64,000 nucleotides of DNA, from contig JABTUW010000001.1 in the NCBI GenBank assembly GCA_015075185.1, positions 2,108,001-2,172,000 on the forward strand, given 5' to 3'. Shown piece by piece: positions 50,393 to 59,144 of this stretch. Position 1 is the stretch's first letter, and each line of letters starts with the position of its first letter. A model generated the notes under the pieces. The model ran no database searches and was not told the origin of the DNA. It was given only the letters and a program-made list of their open reading frames with translations. A program made the position numbers and the translations under genes. Origin of the DNA: Anaerolineales bacterium. GTDB lineage: Bacteria > Chloroflexota > Anaerolineae > 4572-78 > J111.

Positions 50393-51568
50393 ATGTCTCA
50401 AACATTTGATGTTGTCGTGATTGGTGGGGGCATTTCGGGCTGCAGCACCGCCTTTCAATTAGCCCAGCGCGGCTTAAAAGTGGCTTTGCTGGAAAAAGAC
50501 AACATTGGCGCCGGCCCAAGCGGCAAATCTTCGGCCATTATTCGCCAGCACTACTCCAATGAGTTGACCGCGCGGATGGCGCTCTACAGCCTGCGCGTCT
50601 TTCAGAATTTTGAAGAACAGGTGGGCGGGGAGTGCGGCTTCACCCGTACCGGCTTTGTTTGCGTGGTAGCGGCCAAAGATTTGGCTGGGTTGGAGGCCAA
50701 TGTGGCTTTACAGCGCCGGGTTGGCATCCAGACCGAGCTGCTCTCGCCGGAGTCGGTGCGTGAAATTATGCCCGCTCTGGAAACAGCAGATGTGGTCCGG
50801 GCCGCGTATGAACCGGAAAGCGGCTATGCTGACCCCTACTTAACCGTCAATGCCTATGCGGATGCGGCCCGGCGGGTAGGAGTCAAAATTTTTCAAGAGA
50901 CCGAAGTAACCGGCGTCCGCTTCGCCGCCGGCAAAGTGGTTGGGGTGGATACCCCCAAAGAGAAATTCGATGCGCCCCTGGTGTTGAACTGCGCCGGGCC
51001 GTGGGCGGCTCGGGTCGCCAGGATGGTCGGGGTGGAGGCGCCGATCAACCCCTGCCGGGTGCAGGTGTCGCTCTTTGTCCGCCCGGCGGGCCATGAAGCT
51101 GCCCATCCCGTCATCGCCGATTTCATTCACGCTACCTACTTCCGCTCCGAAACCGGCCAACTGACCCTGGTCGGCCTCATTGATCCCGGCGAGGCTAACG
51201 CCATTGTCAACCCGGATAACTTCAAAGAGCAGGTAGACCCGGACTTTGTATTGGACTCGGGTGAGCGGCTCATCCGGCGTTTCCCCCCGATGGAGCGCAG
51301 CCAGAGCACCGGCGGGTACGCCGCCCTCTACGATATTACCCCGGACTGGCATCCGATCATTGACGAAGTGCCTGCCGGTAGCGGCTTTTTTATCTGCGCC
51401 GGATTCAGCGGGCATGGATTCAAACTTGGCCCGGCGGTGGGCGTCATGGCCGCCGACCTACTGACCCGGTCAGGCACGCCGGAGTTTGATCCGTCTATTT
51501 TCCGCCTGAGCCGCTATGCCGAAGACCAGCCGGTGCGGGGGCAGTACGAGTACAGCATTGCTGGTTGA
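50393..51568 (+). CDS. FAD-dependent oxidoreductase, DAO/sarcosine-oxidase family
   Basis: 391 residues from ATG 50393 (GTG 50375 is an alternative). The FAD-binding GGGISGCSTAFQLAQRG is at the N-terminus, and the C-terminal second FAD block is DITPDWHPIIDEVPAGSGFFICAGFSGHGFKLGPAVG. The family oxidises secondary or tertiary amino acids (sarcosine, dimethylglycine, proline). The substrate is not evident. It is paired with a cupin 24 bp downstream, and lies behind Crp/Fnr-type site 3 within the NO island, an unusual place for such an enzyme. Confidence 0.88.
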   Translation: MSQTFDVVVIGGGISGCSTAFQLAQRGLKVALLEKDNIGAGPSGKSSAIIRQHYSNELTARMALYSLRVFQNFEEQVGGECGFTRTGFVCVVAAKDLAGLEANVALQRRVGIQTELLSPESVREIMPALETADVVRAAYEPESGYADPYLTVNAYADAARRVGVKIFQETEVTGVRFAAGKVVGVDTPKEKFDAPLVLNCAGPWAARVARMVGVEAPINPCRVQVSLFVRPAGHEAAHPVIADFIHATYFRSETGQLTLVGLIDPGEANAIVNPDNFKEQVDPDFVLDSGERLIRRFPPMERSQSTGGYAALYDITPDWHPIIDEVPAGSGFFICAGFSGHGFKLGPAVGVMAADLLTRSGTPEFDPSIFRLSRYAEDQPVRGQYEYSIAG

Positions 51569-51592
51569 AGCAAAAATAAGGAGATAAATATT

Positions 51593-51913
51593 ATGGGTTT
51601 GGATTATACCTACATTGCCAGTCTCGTCGAGCAGGTCAAAGACATTCCGCCGGATAGTATTGTCAGCCGCACCTTCTACAGCGACGAGCAGGTGAAGGCC
51701 ATTCTGTTTGGTTTTGCCGCCGGGCAGGAGTTATCGGAACATACCTCGTCGCAGACAGCCATCATCTACATCATCCAGGGCGAAGCCGATTTGACCCTGG
51801 GCGATGACTCCAGGCCGGCTCAAGCCGGGACGTGGGTCCACATGCCGCCCCGGCTGCCGCATAGCGTCGTTGCCAAAACGCCGGTCCTGATGTTACTGCT
51901 GATGTTCAAGTGA
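51593..51913 (+). CDS. Small cupin-domain protein
   Basis: 106 residues, a single cupin barrel. EHTSSQTAIIYIIQGEADLTLGD and MPPRLPHSV give His and Glu candidates for a metal site. AAGGAGATAAATATT precedes the ATG. Such proteins can be dioxygenases, isomerases or sensors. Context with the FAD oxidoreductase and NnrS-like genes suggests a role in the same response. Confidence 0.85.
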   Translation: MGLDYTYIASLVEQVKDIPPDSIVSRTFYSDEQVKAILFGFAAGQELSEHTSSQTAIIYIIQGEADLTLGDDSRPAQAGTWVHMPPRLPHSVVAKTPVLMLLLMFK

Positions 51914-51926
51914 TTGGAGCAGACAA

Positions 51927-53093
51927 GTGGCAGCGGTCCATAAAGATAAACCGGTTGACTCAAAAAGAAGCATGTTGGGCCAATTAACCCAACACTTTAG
52001 CCGTTTCCCATTGATGGCCCTGGGAATGATAGCCCTGTTGGCCGCCATGTGGGCCGGGTTGATCCGCCTGGGGTGGGGCTTGCCCCTGCTTCAGCCAACG
52101 CTCCCGATGAGTCACGGCCCGCTGATTGTCTGCGGTTTTCTGGGGACGGTGATTGGGGTGGAACGGGCAGTGGCTCTGGGTCGCCCCTGGACTTACCTTG
52201 GCCCCTTGTTGACCGGTCTGGGCGGGCTGGCCCTGATTGGCGGTTTGCCTGGACTAATTGGCCCGTTGCTCATCACCCTGGGCAGCCTGATGTTGGTGAT
52301 CGTCTTTGGGCTAATCTTGCGGCTACAATTGGCTCCCTTTACCATTACCATGGCCATCGGCGCGCTGCTCTGGTTGGTTGGCAACACGCTCTGGTTGCTC
52401 GGCTGGCCGGTTTACCATATTGTTCTGTGGTGGATGGGCTTCTTAGTCCTGACCATCGCCGGAGAGCGGCTGGAGCTAAACCGGGTCCTGCGCCTGTCGG
52501 GGCAAGTACAGCAACTTTTTCAGTTTGCCATTGGTCTCTTTCTGGCCGGACTCATCCTGATTTCTATCGCCAGGCTGGTCAGCCCCGCCTTTACCTTTGA
52601 TCTGGGCGTGCGCCTGGCCAGTATTGGCCTGGTTGCTCTGGCCGTGTGGCTGCTGCGCTACGATATCGCCCGCTACACCATTCGCAAAACCGGCCTGACT
52701 CGCTTCATTGCCGTTTGCCTGCTCACCGGCTATGTCTGGCTGGGCGTCGGCGGGCTGTTGGGGCTGTTTTACGGCGGGGTCACAGCCGGGTTGCCGTACG
52801 ATGCCATCCTGCATGCCGTCTTTGTCGGCTTTGTGATGTCCATGATTTTCGGCCATGCCCCGATCATTTTTCCGGCGGTACTGGGCAAGCCGATGAACTT
52901 TTCCGTGCTGTTTTACACGCATCTGGCCCTGCTGCACCTGTCGCTGCTCTTGCGGGTGCTAGGCGATGTGGCGGTCTGGCTGCCTGCTCGCCAGTGGGGA
53001 GGGCTGCTCAACGTGGTGGCAATTTTGCTCTTCATCGCCAACACCGTGCGGGCGGTTCACCAATCTTCCGGAAGCGTTCAGTCAAAGGGATGA
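51927..53093 (+). CDS. NnrS-like multispanning membrane protein
   Basis: 388 residues from GTG 51927 with about twelve membrane segments. The blocks MSHGPLIVCGFLGTVIGVERAVALG and LHAVFVGFVMSMIFGHAPIIFPAVLG resemble NnrS, a haem- and copper-containing membrane protein that relieves NO stress. The His residues in those blocks are candidate ligands. It lies 13 bp after the cupin gene. NnrS is usually NO-regulated by NNR/DNR-type Crp/Fnr proteins, in keeping with the sites found here. Confidence 0.75.
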   Translation: MAAVHKDKPVDSKRSMLGQLTQHFSRFPLMALGMIALLAAMWAGLIRLGWGLPLLQPTLPMSHGPLIVCGFLGTVIGVERAVALGRPWTYLGPLLTGLGGLALIGGLPGLIGPLLITLGSLMLVIVFGLILRLQLAPFTITMAIGALLWLVGNTLWLLGWPVYHIVLWWMGFLVLTIAGERLELNRVLRLSGQVQQLFQFAIGLFLAGLILISIARLVSPAFTFDLGVRLASIGLVALAVWLLRYDIARYTIRKTGLTRFIAVCLLTGYVWLGVGGLLGLFYGGVTAGLPYDAILHAVFVGFVMSMIFGHAPIIFPAVLGKPMNFSVLFYTHLALLHLSLLLRVLGDVAVWLPARQWGGLLNVVAILLFIANTVRAVHQSSGSVQSKG

Positions 53094-53106
53094 ATTTGAT
53101 CAAGCC

Positions 53107-53156
53107 GCGTATTGCGTGTTCCGTTCACTTTACGTACTACGCAGTACGCACCACGT
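53107..53156. repeat. Heptamer array (TACGCAS class)
   Basis: CG dinucleotides recur every 7 bp in two registers (53108, 53115, 53122 and 53133, 53140, 53147, 53154). The array fills the gap between the NnrS-like gene and the next gene. Confidence 0.65.
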
Positions 53157-53192
53157 TTAGATGTATTTAAATCTTGGAACTCCAATAAACGT

Positions 53193-53612
53193 ATGCCACC
53201 CCTAACTCGTTGGTTCATCAAAACTGCAATGGTTTCGCTGATCGCTGCTTTTTTGGTCAGGGCTGTAATGGCTGTTCTACCCGAGTGGGACATGCATGCG
53301 GGTGTGGCCGCAGTGGCCCCGGTTTACCTGCACCTGTTTATGTGGGGCTGGGTAACACAACTCATTTTTGGAATAGTCTACTGGATGTTCCCCAAGTACA
53401 GCAAAGACAAGCCCCACGGCCACGAGGGTTTGTGGCGGGCCACCTTCTGGCTGTTCAATATTGGCTTGGCGCTGCGGGTTATCGGCGAGCCGCTGCACCT
53501 GCTGCGGCCCGAAGCGTTGTGGGCCTGGCTAACCTCGCTTTCGGCGGTATTGCAGTGGTTGGCCGGCATGGCCTTTGTGATCAACACCTGGGGACGGGTA
53601 AAAGAACGTTAA
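53193..53612 (+). CDS. Four-span membrane protein, paralogue A
   Basis: 139 residues from ATG 53193; the frame is open upstream only through the heptamer array. Four membrane segments. YLHLFMWGWVTQLIFGIVYWMFPKYSKDKPHG places a conserved His at the start of the second segment, a possible haem ligand as in haem-copper oxidase subunit I and NnrS relatives. It is a homologue of the next gene and overlaps it by one base (TAATG). Probably functions as a heterodimer. Function unknown. Confidence 0.75.
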   Translation: MPPLTRWFIKTAMVSLIAAFLVRAVMAVLPEWDMHAGVAAVAPVYLHLFMWGWVTQLIFGIVYWMFPKYSKDKPHGHEGLWRATFWLFNIGLALRVIGEPLHLLRPEALWAWLTSLSAVLQWLAGMAFVINTWGRVKER

Positions 53613-54022
53613 TGCCTCGTTTAAGTTGCTGGTTTATCCGGGCTGCGTTGATCTATTTGACGGTGGGAATTACCTTCGGGGCGCTGCTGCTTTTCCACAA
53701 AGGTATTCCCTTTGCGCCTTTTGTTTGGCGACTCCTGCCTGTCCATGTTGAGTTTTTGCTGTTTGGCTGGACCGTCCAGTTGGCCATGGGTGTCGCCTTT
53801 TGGATTTTTCCCCGTTTCTGGCGCTCTCGCGGCAATGAAACACCGGCCTGGCTGGCCTTTGGCCTGATCAACCTCGGCGTCTGTTTGGCCGGCTTGGGGC
53901 CGTTGCTGGGAGCGCCCTCGCTGGTTATCCTGCTGGGGCGGCTGGCCGAGGCCGGCGCGGCAGCGGCTTTTGCCCTCCACATCTGGTCGCGGGTCAAGCC
54001 GCCCGGGGCGCAAATTGCCTGA
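53612..54022 (+). CDS. Four-span membrane protein, paralogue B
   Basis: 136 residues from ATG 53612, inside the stop of the previous gene. Four membrane segments with PVHVEFLLFGWTVQLAMGVAFWIFPRF, aligned with the equivalent block of paralogue A including the His. The N-termini also align (MPPLTRWFIKTA and MPRLSCWFIRAA). A tandem duplication with translational coupling; likely a membrane haem or copper protein of the NO response. Confidence 0.75.
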   Translation: MPRLSCWFIRAALIYLTVGITFGALLLFHKGIPFAPFVWRLLPVHVEFLLFGWTVQLAMGVAFWIFPRFWRSRGNETPAWLAFGLINLGVCLAGLGPLLGAPSLVILLGRLAEAGAAAAFALHIWSRVKPPGAQIA

Positions 54023-54126
54023 ATCTCCTTTAAACCCCCAAATTCTGGTCTGGTCATCCTCCAGAATCCAGTTATAATCTTTTTAACAATCTTATACTCA
54101 ACCCTAATTTAAAAGAGATATCACCT

Positions 54127-54813
54127 ATGAACAGTTCCTGGTTAGATCGTAACCGCAACCTCGTCTTCATCTCGCTTTTGTTGATTGCTGCCGGCGGCGC
54201 TGCTGTTTTTTATTTGCGCCAGCCGGCCCATGCCTCCGTCGAAATTCGTCCCGTGGTGGAGGCGACCGCCACGGCTGTAGCCACGCCCGTGCCCACCCCC
54301 AGCCCTACCTCCACCCCGGCCCCGGTGCGAGTTTATGTCAGCGGCGCAGTAGCCAATTCTGATGTCTATTTTCTGCCGGCGGGCAGCATTATCAAGGATG
54401 CCATTACCGCCGCCGGTGGGTTCACCGCCGACGCCGACCCCGACCGGATCAATCAAGCCCTGCAATTGCAGGACCAGCAGCAGATTCATGTGCCTCGCCG
54501 GGGTGATGACAATCCCCCGCCCCCCGTTCAAGGTGGGGTCAGCCAGTCCGAGTTGAGCAGTTATCAGGGTAGTGACAACAGCCGCGCGCCGGCAAGTAGC
54601 GGCGCGGCTGCCGGGGGCGGGTTGATCAATATCAATACGGCGACGCTTGAGCAACTGGATAGTTTGCCAGGCATCGGTCCGGCCATCGCCCAGCGCATTA
54701 TTGACTACCGCGAGAAGATGGGGGGATTTAAGGTTGCAGAAGAAATTACCGAGGTCAGCGGCATCGGCGATGCTACCTTGGCTAAAATTAAGGATTTGAT
54801 CACTGTTCAATAA
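54127..54813 (+). CDS. comEA: ComEA-like DNA-binding competence protein
   Basis: 228 residues: N-terminal signal anchor (about 10-28), Thr/Pro linker, an SLBB domain (VRVYVSGAVANSDVYFLP), a low-complexity spacer, and a C-terminal double helix-hairpin-helix beginning ININTATLEQLDSLPGIGPAIAQRI. ComEA binds double-stranded DNA at the cell surface for uptake in transformation. The gene has its own promoter region and no other com gene nearby. Confidence 0.93.
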   Translation: MNSSWLDRNRNLVFISLLLIAAGGAAVFYLRQPAHASVEIRPVVEATATAVATPVPTPSPTSTPAPVRVYVSGAVANSDVYFLPAGSIIKDAITAAGGFTADADPDRINQALQLQDQQQIHVPRRGDDNPPPPVQGGVSQSELSSYQGSDNSRAPASSGAAAGGGLININTATLEQLDSLPGIGPAIAQRIIDYREKMGGFKVAEEITEVSGIGDATLAKIKDLITVQ

Positions 54814-54905
54814 TGGGTTTTGAATTTAGTGGCTGACGTTGCCTAAAACTCATAATTGAGTTATGCTTTTGATGAGTCGAGCGAATGTATCGAGGTAAGT
54901 CAGCA

Positions 54906-55388
54906 ATGGAAAAGGTTAATAAGGTTTACTTGTCATGGGGGGATGTGGAGAGGCTGATTATTGGAATGATGCCTCACTTGCAAGCTTTCAATTATGACCT
55001 GGTTATTGCCATCACCCGGGGCGGGATTATCCCGGCGGCTATTATCTCCGAGCGGCTAACTATTCAGCAGGTACTGGTGGCGTCGGTTGATTTTTACGAG
55101 GACAAAGAACACGACCTGGATTGGCCGGTCTTTATGCAATTTCCCGCCGATAGTTTTTTGCGTGGCAAAGATACACTTATTGTGGACGATATTTGGGACC
55201 GAGGCAAGCAGGTTGTCAGCGTGACCGAACGCGTTAAATATGCGGGTGGGCGCTCGCGCTCGGCTGTGCTTCATTACAAACCCCACCGCTCGCAGTTTCC
55301 CGACAAAGCGCCCGATTTTTACGCCGCTGAAACTGAAGATTGGATTATCTACCCCTGGGACGCCGAGCGAGGCAAATTGGGCGTCTAG
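54906..55388 (+). CDS. Purine-type phosphoribosyltransferase
   Basis: 160 residues from ATG 54906; an ATG at 54885 is in frame. The PRPP-binding loop TLIVDDIWDRGKQ is clear, with DLVIAITRGGIIPAAIISERL and DFYEDKEHD near the active site. Similar to hypoxanthine/xanthine phosphoribosyltransferases (Gpt-like). It salvages a purine base with PRPP. Specificity cannot be fixed from sequence alone. Confidence 0.85.
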   Translation: MEKVNKVYLSWGDVERLIIGMMPHLQAFNYDLVIAITRGGIIPAAIISERLTIQQVLVASVDFYEDKEHDLDWPVFMQFPADSFLRGKDTLIVDDIWDRGKQVVSVTERVKYAGGRSRSAVLHYKPHRSQFPDKAPDFYAAETEDWIIYPWDAERGKLGV

Positions 55389-55450
55389 CCCGATAAATTG
55401 GTCTGGCCGCGTCATCACCAACCTGACTCACCAATACACGAGGCAATAGG

Positions 55451-56404
55451 ATGCGTTTCTTAATTACTGGCGGGGCCGGATTTATCGGGGCCGCCCTGGC
55501 TAATCATTTAGTCCGGCAAGGGCACACCGTGCGGGTGCTCGACGACCTGAGCGCCGGCGACTCGGCCAACCTTGATCCGGCCATCCATTTTACCCGCGGC
55601 GATGTCGAAGATAAGCCCAAAGTATGGCGTTTGCTCAATAAAATTGATTGTGTTTATCACCTGGCGGCACGGGTGTCGGTGCCGGAGTCAATTTTGTACC
55701 CACGCGAGTACAACAACACCAACGTCGGCGGCACGGTGGCGATTATGGAAGCGATGCGCGATGCCGGGGTCAAGCGGGTGGTCCTGGCTTCGTCGGGAGC
55801 CGTGTACGGCGAGCAGGAGGTGGACAAGGTCAGTGAGTCGCTGCTGCCCAACCCCGACTCTCCCTATGGAGTTAGTAAATTAGCTGCGGAAGGTTATGTG
55901 CGCACTATTGGCCGTTTGTGGAGCATCGAAACGGTCGCCCTGCGGATTTTTAATGCCTACGGACCGGGTCAGGCCATTCCGCCGACCCACGCGCCCGTGA
56001 TTCCCCAATTTGTGCGCCAGGTTTTGGGGGATGGGTCGCTTATTATCTACGGCAACGGTCAGCAAACCCGTGATTATATTTACGTGGACGATGTCGTTCA
56101 AGCCTTAATTGCGGCTGCCACCGCCGCAGGCATCAACCGCCAGGTAATTAATATCGGCACCAGCACCGGAACCAGCATCACGCAACTGGTGGCGCTGATT
56201 GAAAAGGTGACCGGGCACAAAGCCCAAACTATTGTTACTCCGGCGGTTTCGGGCGGCGTCTCTGCTCTGGTAGCTGATACCAGCCGGGCCAGAAAGCTGC
56301 TGGATTTCAAACCCCAGGTTTCGCTGGAAGAAGGTCTGGCGCTGCTTATTGAGCGTGACCCCCAGTTCGCCAAGGAAAAATTATCAGCGATGAATGATGA
56401 ATAG
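55451..56404 (+). CDS. NAD-dependent sugar epimerase (extended SDR)
   Basis: 317 residues. The Rossmann motif GGAGFIGAALANHL, the catalytic YGVSK with Tyr and Lys, and the Ser in ASSGAVYGE mark an extended SDR such as UDP-glucose 4-epimerase. IFNAYGPGQ and DYIYVDDVVQAL are further family blocks. It likely acts on a nucleotide sugar for the cell surface. The stop codon is followed by a short AT-rich repeat containing TTAACAATTAACG. Confidence 0.9.
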   Translation: MRFLITGGAGFIGAALANHLVRQGHTVRVLDDLSAGDSANLDPAIHFTRGDVEDKPKVWRLLNKIDCVYHLAARVSVPESILYPREYNNTNVGGTVAIMEAMRDAGVKRVVLASSGAVYGEQEVDKVSESLLPNPDSPYGVSKLAAEGYVRTIGRLWSIETVALRIFNAYGPGQAIPPTHAPVIPQFVRQVLGDGSLIIYGNGQQTRDYIYVDDVVQALIAAATAAGINRQVINIGTSTGTSITQLVALIEKVTGHKAQTIVTPAVSGGVSALVADTSRARKLLDFKPQVSLEEGLALLIERDPQFAKEKLSAMNDE

Positions 56405-56468
56405 TGAATGGTTGACCATCTGATCAGTCTGAATTCTCATTAACAATTAACGATTGATAATTCACCCT

Positions 56469-56966
56469 TCACAATTCTTCAAGCTCCTCTAGCCCTACTG
56501 CCATTAAATAGCCCCGTGCTCGCTCCGTTTTGGGGTAGCGATTGACCAGTTTCCAAAACTGAGGACCATGGTTGGCTTCCAGCAGGTGGGCCAATTCATG
56601 AACAATCACATAATCGCGCACAAATGCCGGCATGGCTGCCAGGCGATGGGAGAGCCGGATGGTTTCATTCGCCGGGGTGCAGCTACCCAGCCGGCTATTC
56701 TGGTTAGTCACCCAGCGGATAGATTTCCACTTGAGCTTGCCCTCAAAATACTGCCGGTTTAACTCCTGGGCGCGGCGGTGCAGGGCTTGATCGTCCAGTT
56801 CGGCTTTGGCGCGCCGCCGCTGCCAGCGTTGCTGCAGCTTGTCTATGATAGGCTGCAATTCGGCGTCGCTCAGGCTGGCCGGAGCCTGAACCACAAACGC
56901 GCCGCCAACCTCACGGGCGCTGATCGTCTTTTTACGCTTCTTGCTGCGGATGATCTTAATTTCCAT
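56469..56966 (-). CDS. YgjP/WSS1-type metallopeptidase
   Basis: 165 residues from ATG 56966, chosen because upstream codons translate an octamer repeat. The zinc motif HELAHLLEANHGPQFW has HExxH and a third His ligand, and LGSCTPANETIRLSHRLA is the usual block before it. The function of bacterial YgjP-type proteins is poorly known. It is read on the same strand as queA but separated from it by the repeat hairpin. Confidence 0.88.
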   Translation of the reverse strand: MEIKIIRSKKRKKTISAREVGGAFVVQAPASLSDAELQPIIDKLQQRWQRRRAKAELDDQALHRRAQELNRQYFEGKLKWKSIRWVTNQNSRLGSCTPANETIRLSHRLAAMPAFVRDYVIVHELAHLLEANHGPQFWKLVNRYPKTERARGYLMAVGLEELEEL

Positions 56967-56972
56967 TATCTT

Positions 56973-57042
56973 TTGGAAGAGTGAAGGATTGGGAGGTTGG
57001 AAAATACAATCTTCCACCCCTCCAGCCTTCCAACCTCCCTTC
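56973..57042. repeat. Octamer repeat hairpin (TTGGAAGN class)
   Basis: Four 8-bp units at 56973-57004 (consensus TTGGRAGN) face four pyrimidine-rich 8-bp units at 57011-57042 (consensus CTTCCARC). It lies between queA and the metallopeptidase gene, on the queA stop side. Confidence 0.82.
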
Positions 57043-57046
57043 TGCT

Positions 57047-58147
57047 TTACCTCCAGATCAACATGGCATCCCCAAAGGAATAAAAGCGATACTTCTCCGC
57101 CACGGCAATTTCATATGCCTGGCGAATAAGTTCTGTCCCGGCAAAGGCGCTGACCAGCATCAGCAGGGTGGACCTGGGCAGATGAAAATTAGTCAACAGC
57201 GCGTCCACGGCGCGAAAGGTGAAGCCGGGGTAAATAAACAGATCAGTTTCCTCTTCGATGGCGGCGACCGGCTTCCAGGGACACAGCTTGGGATCAAGGA
57301 CGCTGGCCTGTTGCAGCGAACCGGTCACTCCGGCGCTGCGCAGGGCAGCCGTTTCCAGGGTCCGCGCCGCCGTGGTTCCGACAGCGACCAGCCGCCCCCC
57401 GGCCAGCTTGGCCTCGTTGATGCGCTGGGCGGTCTCAGGAGTGAGGCGAGCGTACTCTCGATGGATGGTGTGGCGTTCCACCTGCTTGACCGTGACCGGC
57501 TTGAAGGTATCCAGCCCGATGTGCAGCGTCACATAATCCAAAAGCACGCCCCTGGCCCGCAAAGCCAGCAGCATCTCCGCCGAAAAATGCAAGCCGGCAG
57601 TCGGCGCGGCGGCGGAGCCTTCCACCCGGCTGTAGACAGTCTGGTAACGCTCGGCATCGGTCAGTGGGGTGTGGATATAGGGGGGAAGGGGTGTATGCCC
57701 AATCTCCGCCAGCAGGGCCTCGATGGGCTGGTTGAACTCGATGAGCCGGCGTGACTCGCCCAGGTCTTCGAGAATAGAGGCGAGGAGGCGAGGCGATGAT
57801 GAGGCGGCATCTTTCGCCTCTTCTATTTCAATCCCCAAACCCGGCCGCAGCCGCTTCCCGCCGACCAACGCCTCCCAGCGCAGAGTGTCCACCCGTTTGA
57901 GCAGTAAAAGTTCCACCTGACCGCCGCTTTGCTTGCGGCCAAAAAGGCGGGCGGGAAGGACCCGGCTGTCATTGGCGACCAAAATATCGCCGGGGAGGAG
58001 CAAATCGGCCAGATTGGCAAAGGAGTGGTGCGTAATCTCGCCGCAGCGGCGATCCACGATCATTAGCCGCGAGGCGTGGCGCGGCTCAAGAGGCGTTTGG
58101 GCGATGAGTTCGGGCGGGAGAGGGTAGTCAAATTGAGTAAGGTCCAT
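57047..58147 (-). CDS. queA: S-adenosylmethionine:tRNA ribosyltransferase-isomerase
   Basis: 366 residues from ATG 58147; the longer frame reads through a heptamer hairpin. It begins MDLTQFDYPLPPELIAQTP and has the NDSRVLPARL, GSAAAPTAGLHFS and LPRSTLLMLVSAF blocks of QueA, which converts preQ1-tRNA to epoxyqueuosine-tRNA using the ribosyl group of SAM. There is a repetitive insert (EEAKDAASSSPRLLASILEDLGE) in the beta-rich domain, similar in character to the PRLLA segment in the DNA glycosylase. Confidence 0.95.
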   Translation of the reverse strand: MDLTQFDYPLPPELIAQTPLEPRHASRLMIVDRRCGEITHHSFANLADLLLPGDILVANDSRVLPARLFGRKQSGGQVELLLLKRVDTLRWEALVGGKRLRPGLGIEIEEAKDAASSSPRLLASILEDLGESRRLIEFNQPIEALLAEIGHTPLPPYIHTPLTDAERYQTVYSRVEGSAAAPTAGLHFSAEMLLALRARGVLLDYVTLHIGLDTFKPVTVKQVERHTIHREYARLTPETAQRINEAKLAGGRLVAVGTTAARTLETAALRSAGVTGSLQQASVLDPKLCPWKPVAAIEEETDLFIYPGFTFRAVDALLTNFHLPRSTLLMLVSAFAGTELIRQAYEIAVAEKYRFYSFGDAMLIWR

Positions 58148-58160
58148 AGCTGTTTGATCC

Positions 58161-58218
58161 GTGAGGCGTGATGCGTGAAACGTAAAATCTTTACGCCTCA
58201 CGCCTCACGCTTCACGTT
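58161..58218. repeat. Heptamer repeat hairpin (GTGAAAC class) before queA
   Basis: Four exact 7-bp units of consensus GTRADRY (58161-58188) and four of TYACGYY (58191-58218); the arms are nearly complementary with a two-base loop region. The clearest hairpin of the class in the window. Confidence 0.9.
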
Positions 58219-58219
58219 C

Positions 58220-58828
58220 CTACCTCACCTCAATTCGCTGCACAATGGGTTCGCCAGGGCGCTGCGCATCGTCAACGGCGACGAGGCTTAAATCATACGT
58301 GCCGGGGATGTGCCCGGTCCAGATGTGACACACGGTCCAAACGGAGGAGGGTGGGGCCAAGGGTAACGGATTAGCCTGAACGGGACCGCCGGCCTGGCCC
58401 AAATATTGGCAGGTTGGGGAGGGGAAGCTAACCTGCTCAAGGCTGGCCTGGGCCGGCTGCCCCCAGACTAAAACCTGGGCTGCCGCCAGGGTGTCGGGGA
58501 AGGTGGTGGGCTGCCCGGCGGTCGCTTCGGAACGGACGGGCTGGCCGTTGACTGAGATTTGCAGCGCAGACAGCTTGGTGTAACCCCGGTGATAGCTGGC
58601 AATCGCCAGCGGCTCGCCAACACCAACCTGGATGCTCTGGCGGGGGTCAACAAAGTTTGAGACGGGTCTGGCTTCGTCAGAACCCGGCTCACCACTGAAG
58701 ATGTTGAAACCGGGCAGGGATTGGCAGGCGGTGGTGAAGAGGGCTAGGCTGAGGGTTAAAAACAAAATCAGAGTGGATCTTTTATGCAGTGGAAGTTTCT
58801 CAAAAAAATATCTGCTATCGTTTGCCAT
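58220..58828 (-). CDS. Lipoprotein of unknown function
   Basis: 202 residues from ATG 58828, the last Met before the signal; earlier in-frame Met codons are less likely because the sequence there is not protein-like. The lipobox FTTAC ends the signal. The mature part is beta-rich with an Ig-like or periplasmic-binding feel (VDPRQSIQVGVGEPLAIAS, GTYDLSLVAVDDAQ). Two Cys (PTCQYL and TVCHIW) could be disulfide-bonded. No family recognised. Confidence 0.65.
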   Translation of the reverse strand: MANDSRYFFEKLPLHKRSTLILFLTLSLALFTTACQSLPGFNIFSGEPGSDEARPVSNFVDPRQSIQVGVGEPLAIASYHRGYTKLSALQISVNGQPVRSEATAGQPTTFPDTLAAAQVLVWGQPAQASLEQVSFPSPTCQYLGQAGGPVQANPLPLAPPSSVWTVCHIWTGHIPGTYDLSLVAVDDAQRPGEPIVQRIEVR

Positions 58829-58928
58829 CCACAATGGATCGGAGTTGGTGACGTATTTGAGCCAAATATGTTTATTGGGTAATAAGGTTGTATAAATCAT
58901 TGGTGGCCTATTTCTAAAAAAAGACAGC

Positions 58929-59130
58929 CCGAAGCTAAAGCCGATTCTGTTAGCAAACTCAATTTTGAGCTGGAGGAGCGTGAGGCTAAAGCCGTCACGC
59001 TGAAAGGGCAAAGCTCTCCGAGCTAAGATTCAGCCCGATAGGGCTTCGTTCTTTGAGACCGATGGCTTCAGCCTCGGTCTTGGGTCGCAGTCTGGCTAGT
59101 TTGCCAACAGAATCGCTTCAGCCTCGTGCT
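58929..59130. repeat. Large imperfect inverted-repeat cluster
   Basis: This fills the gene-free gap between 58829 and 59144. The outer arms near 58929-58959 and 59098-59130 share GATTCTGTTNGCAAACT in opposite orientation. Inside are hairpins GCGTGA/TCACGC (about 58978-59001), AGCCCGATAGGGCT (about 59034) and AGACCGA/TCGGTCT (about 59057-59083). All are built on variants of GAGGCTRAAGCC. A folded-back repeat element without coding capacity. Confidence 0.7.
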
Positions 59131-59144
59131 ATTGACTGGCTAAT

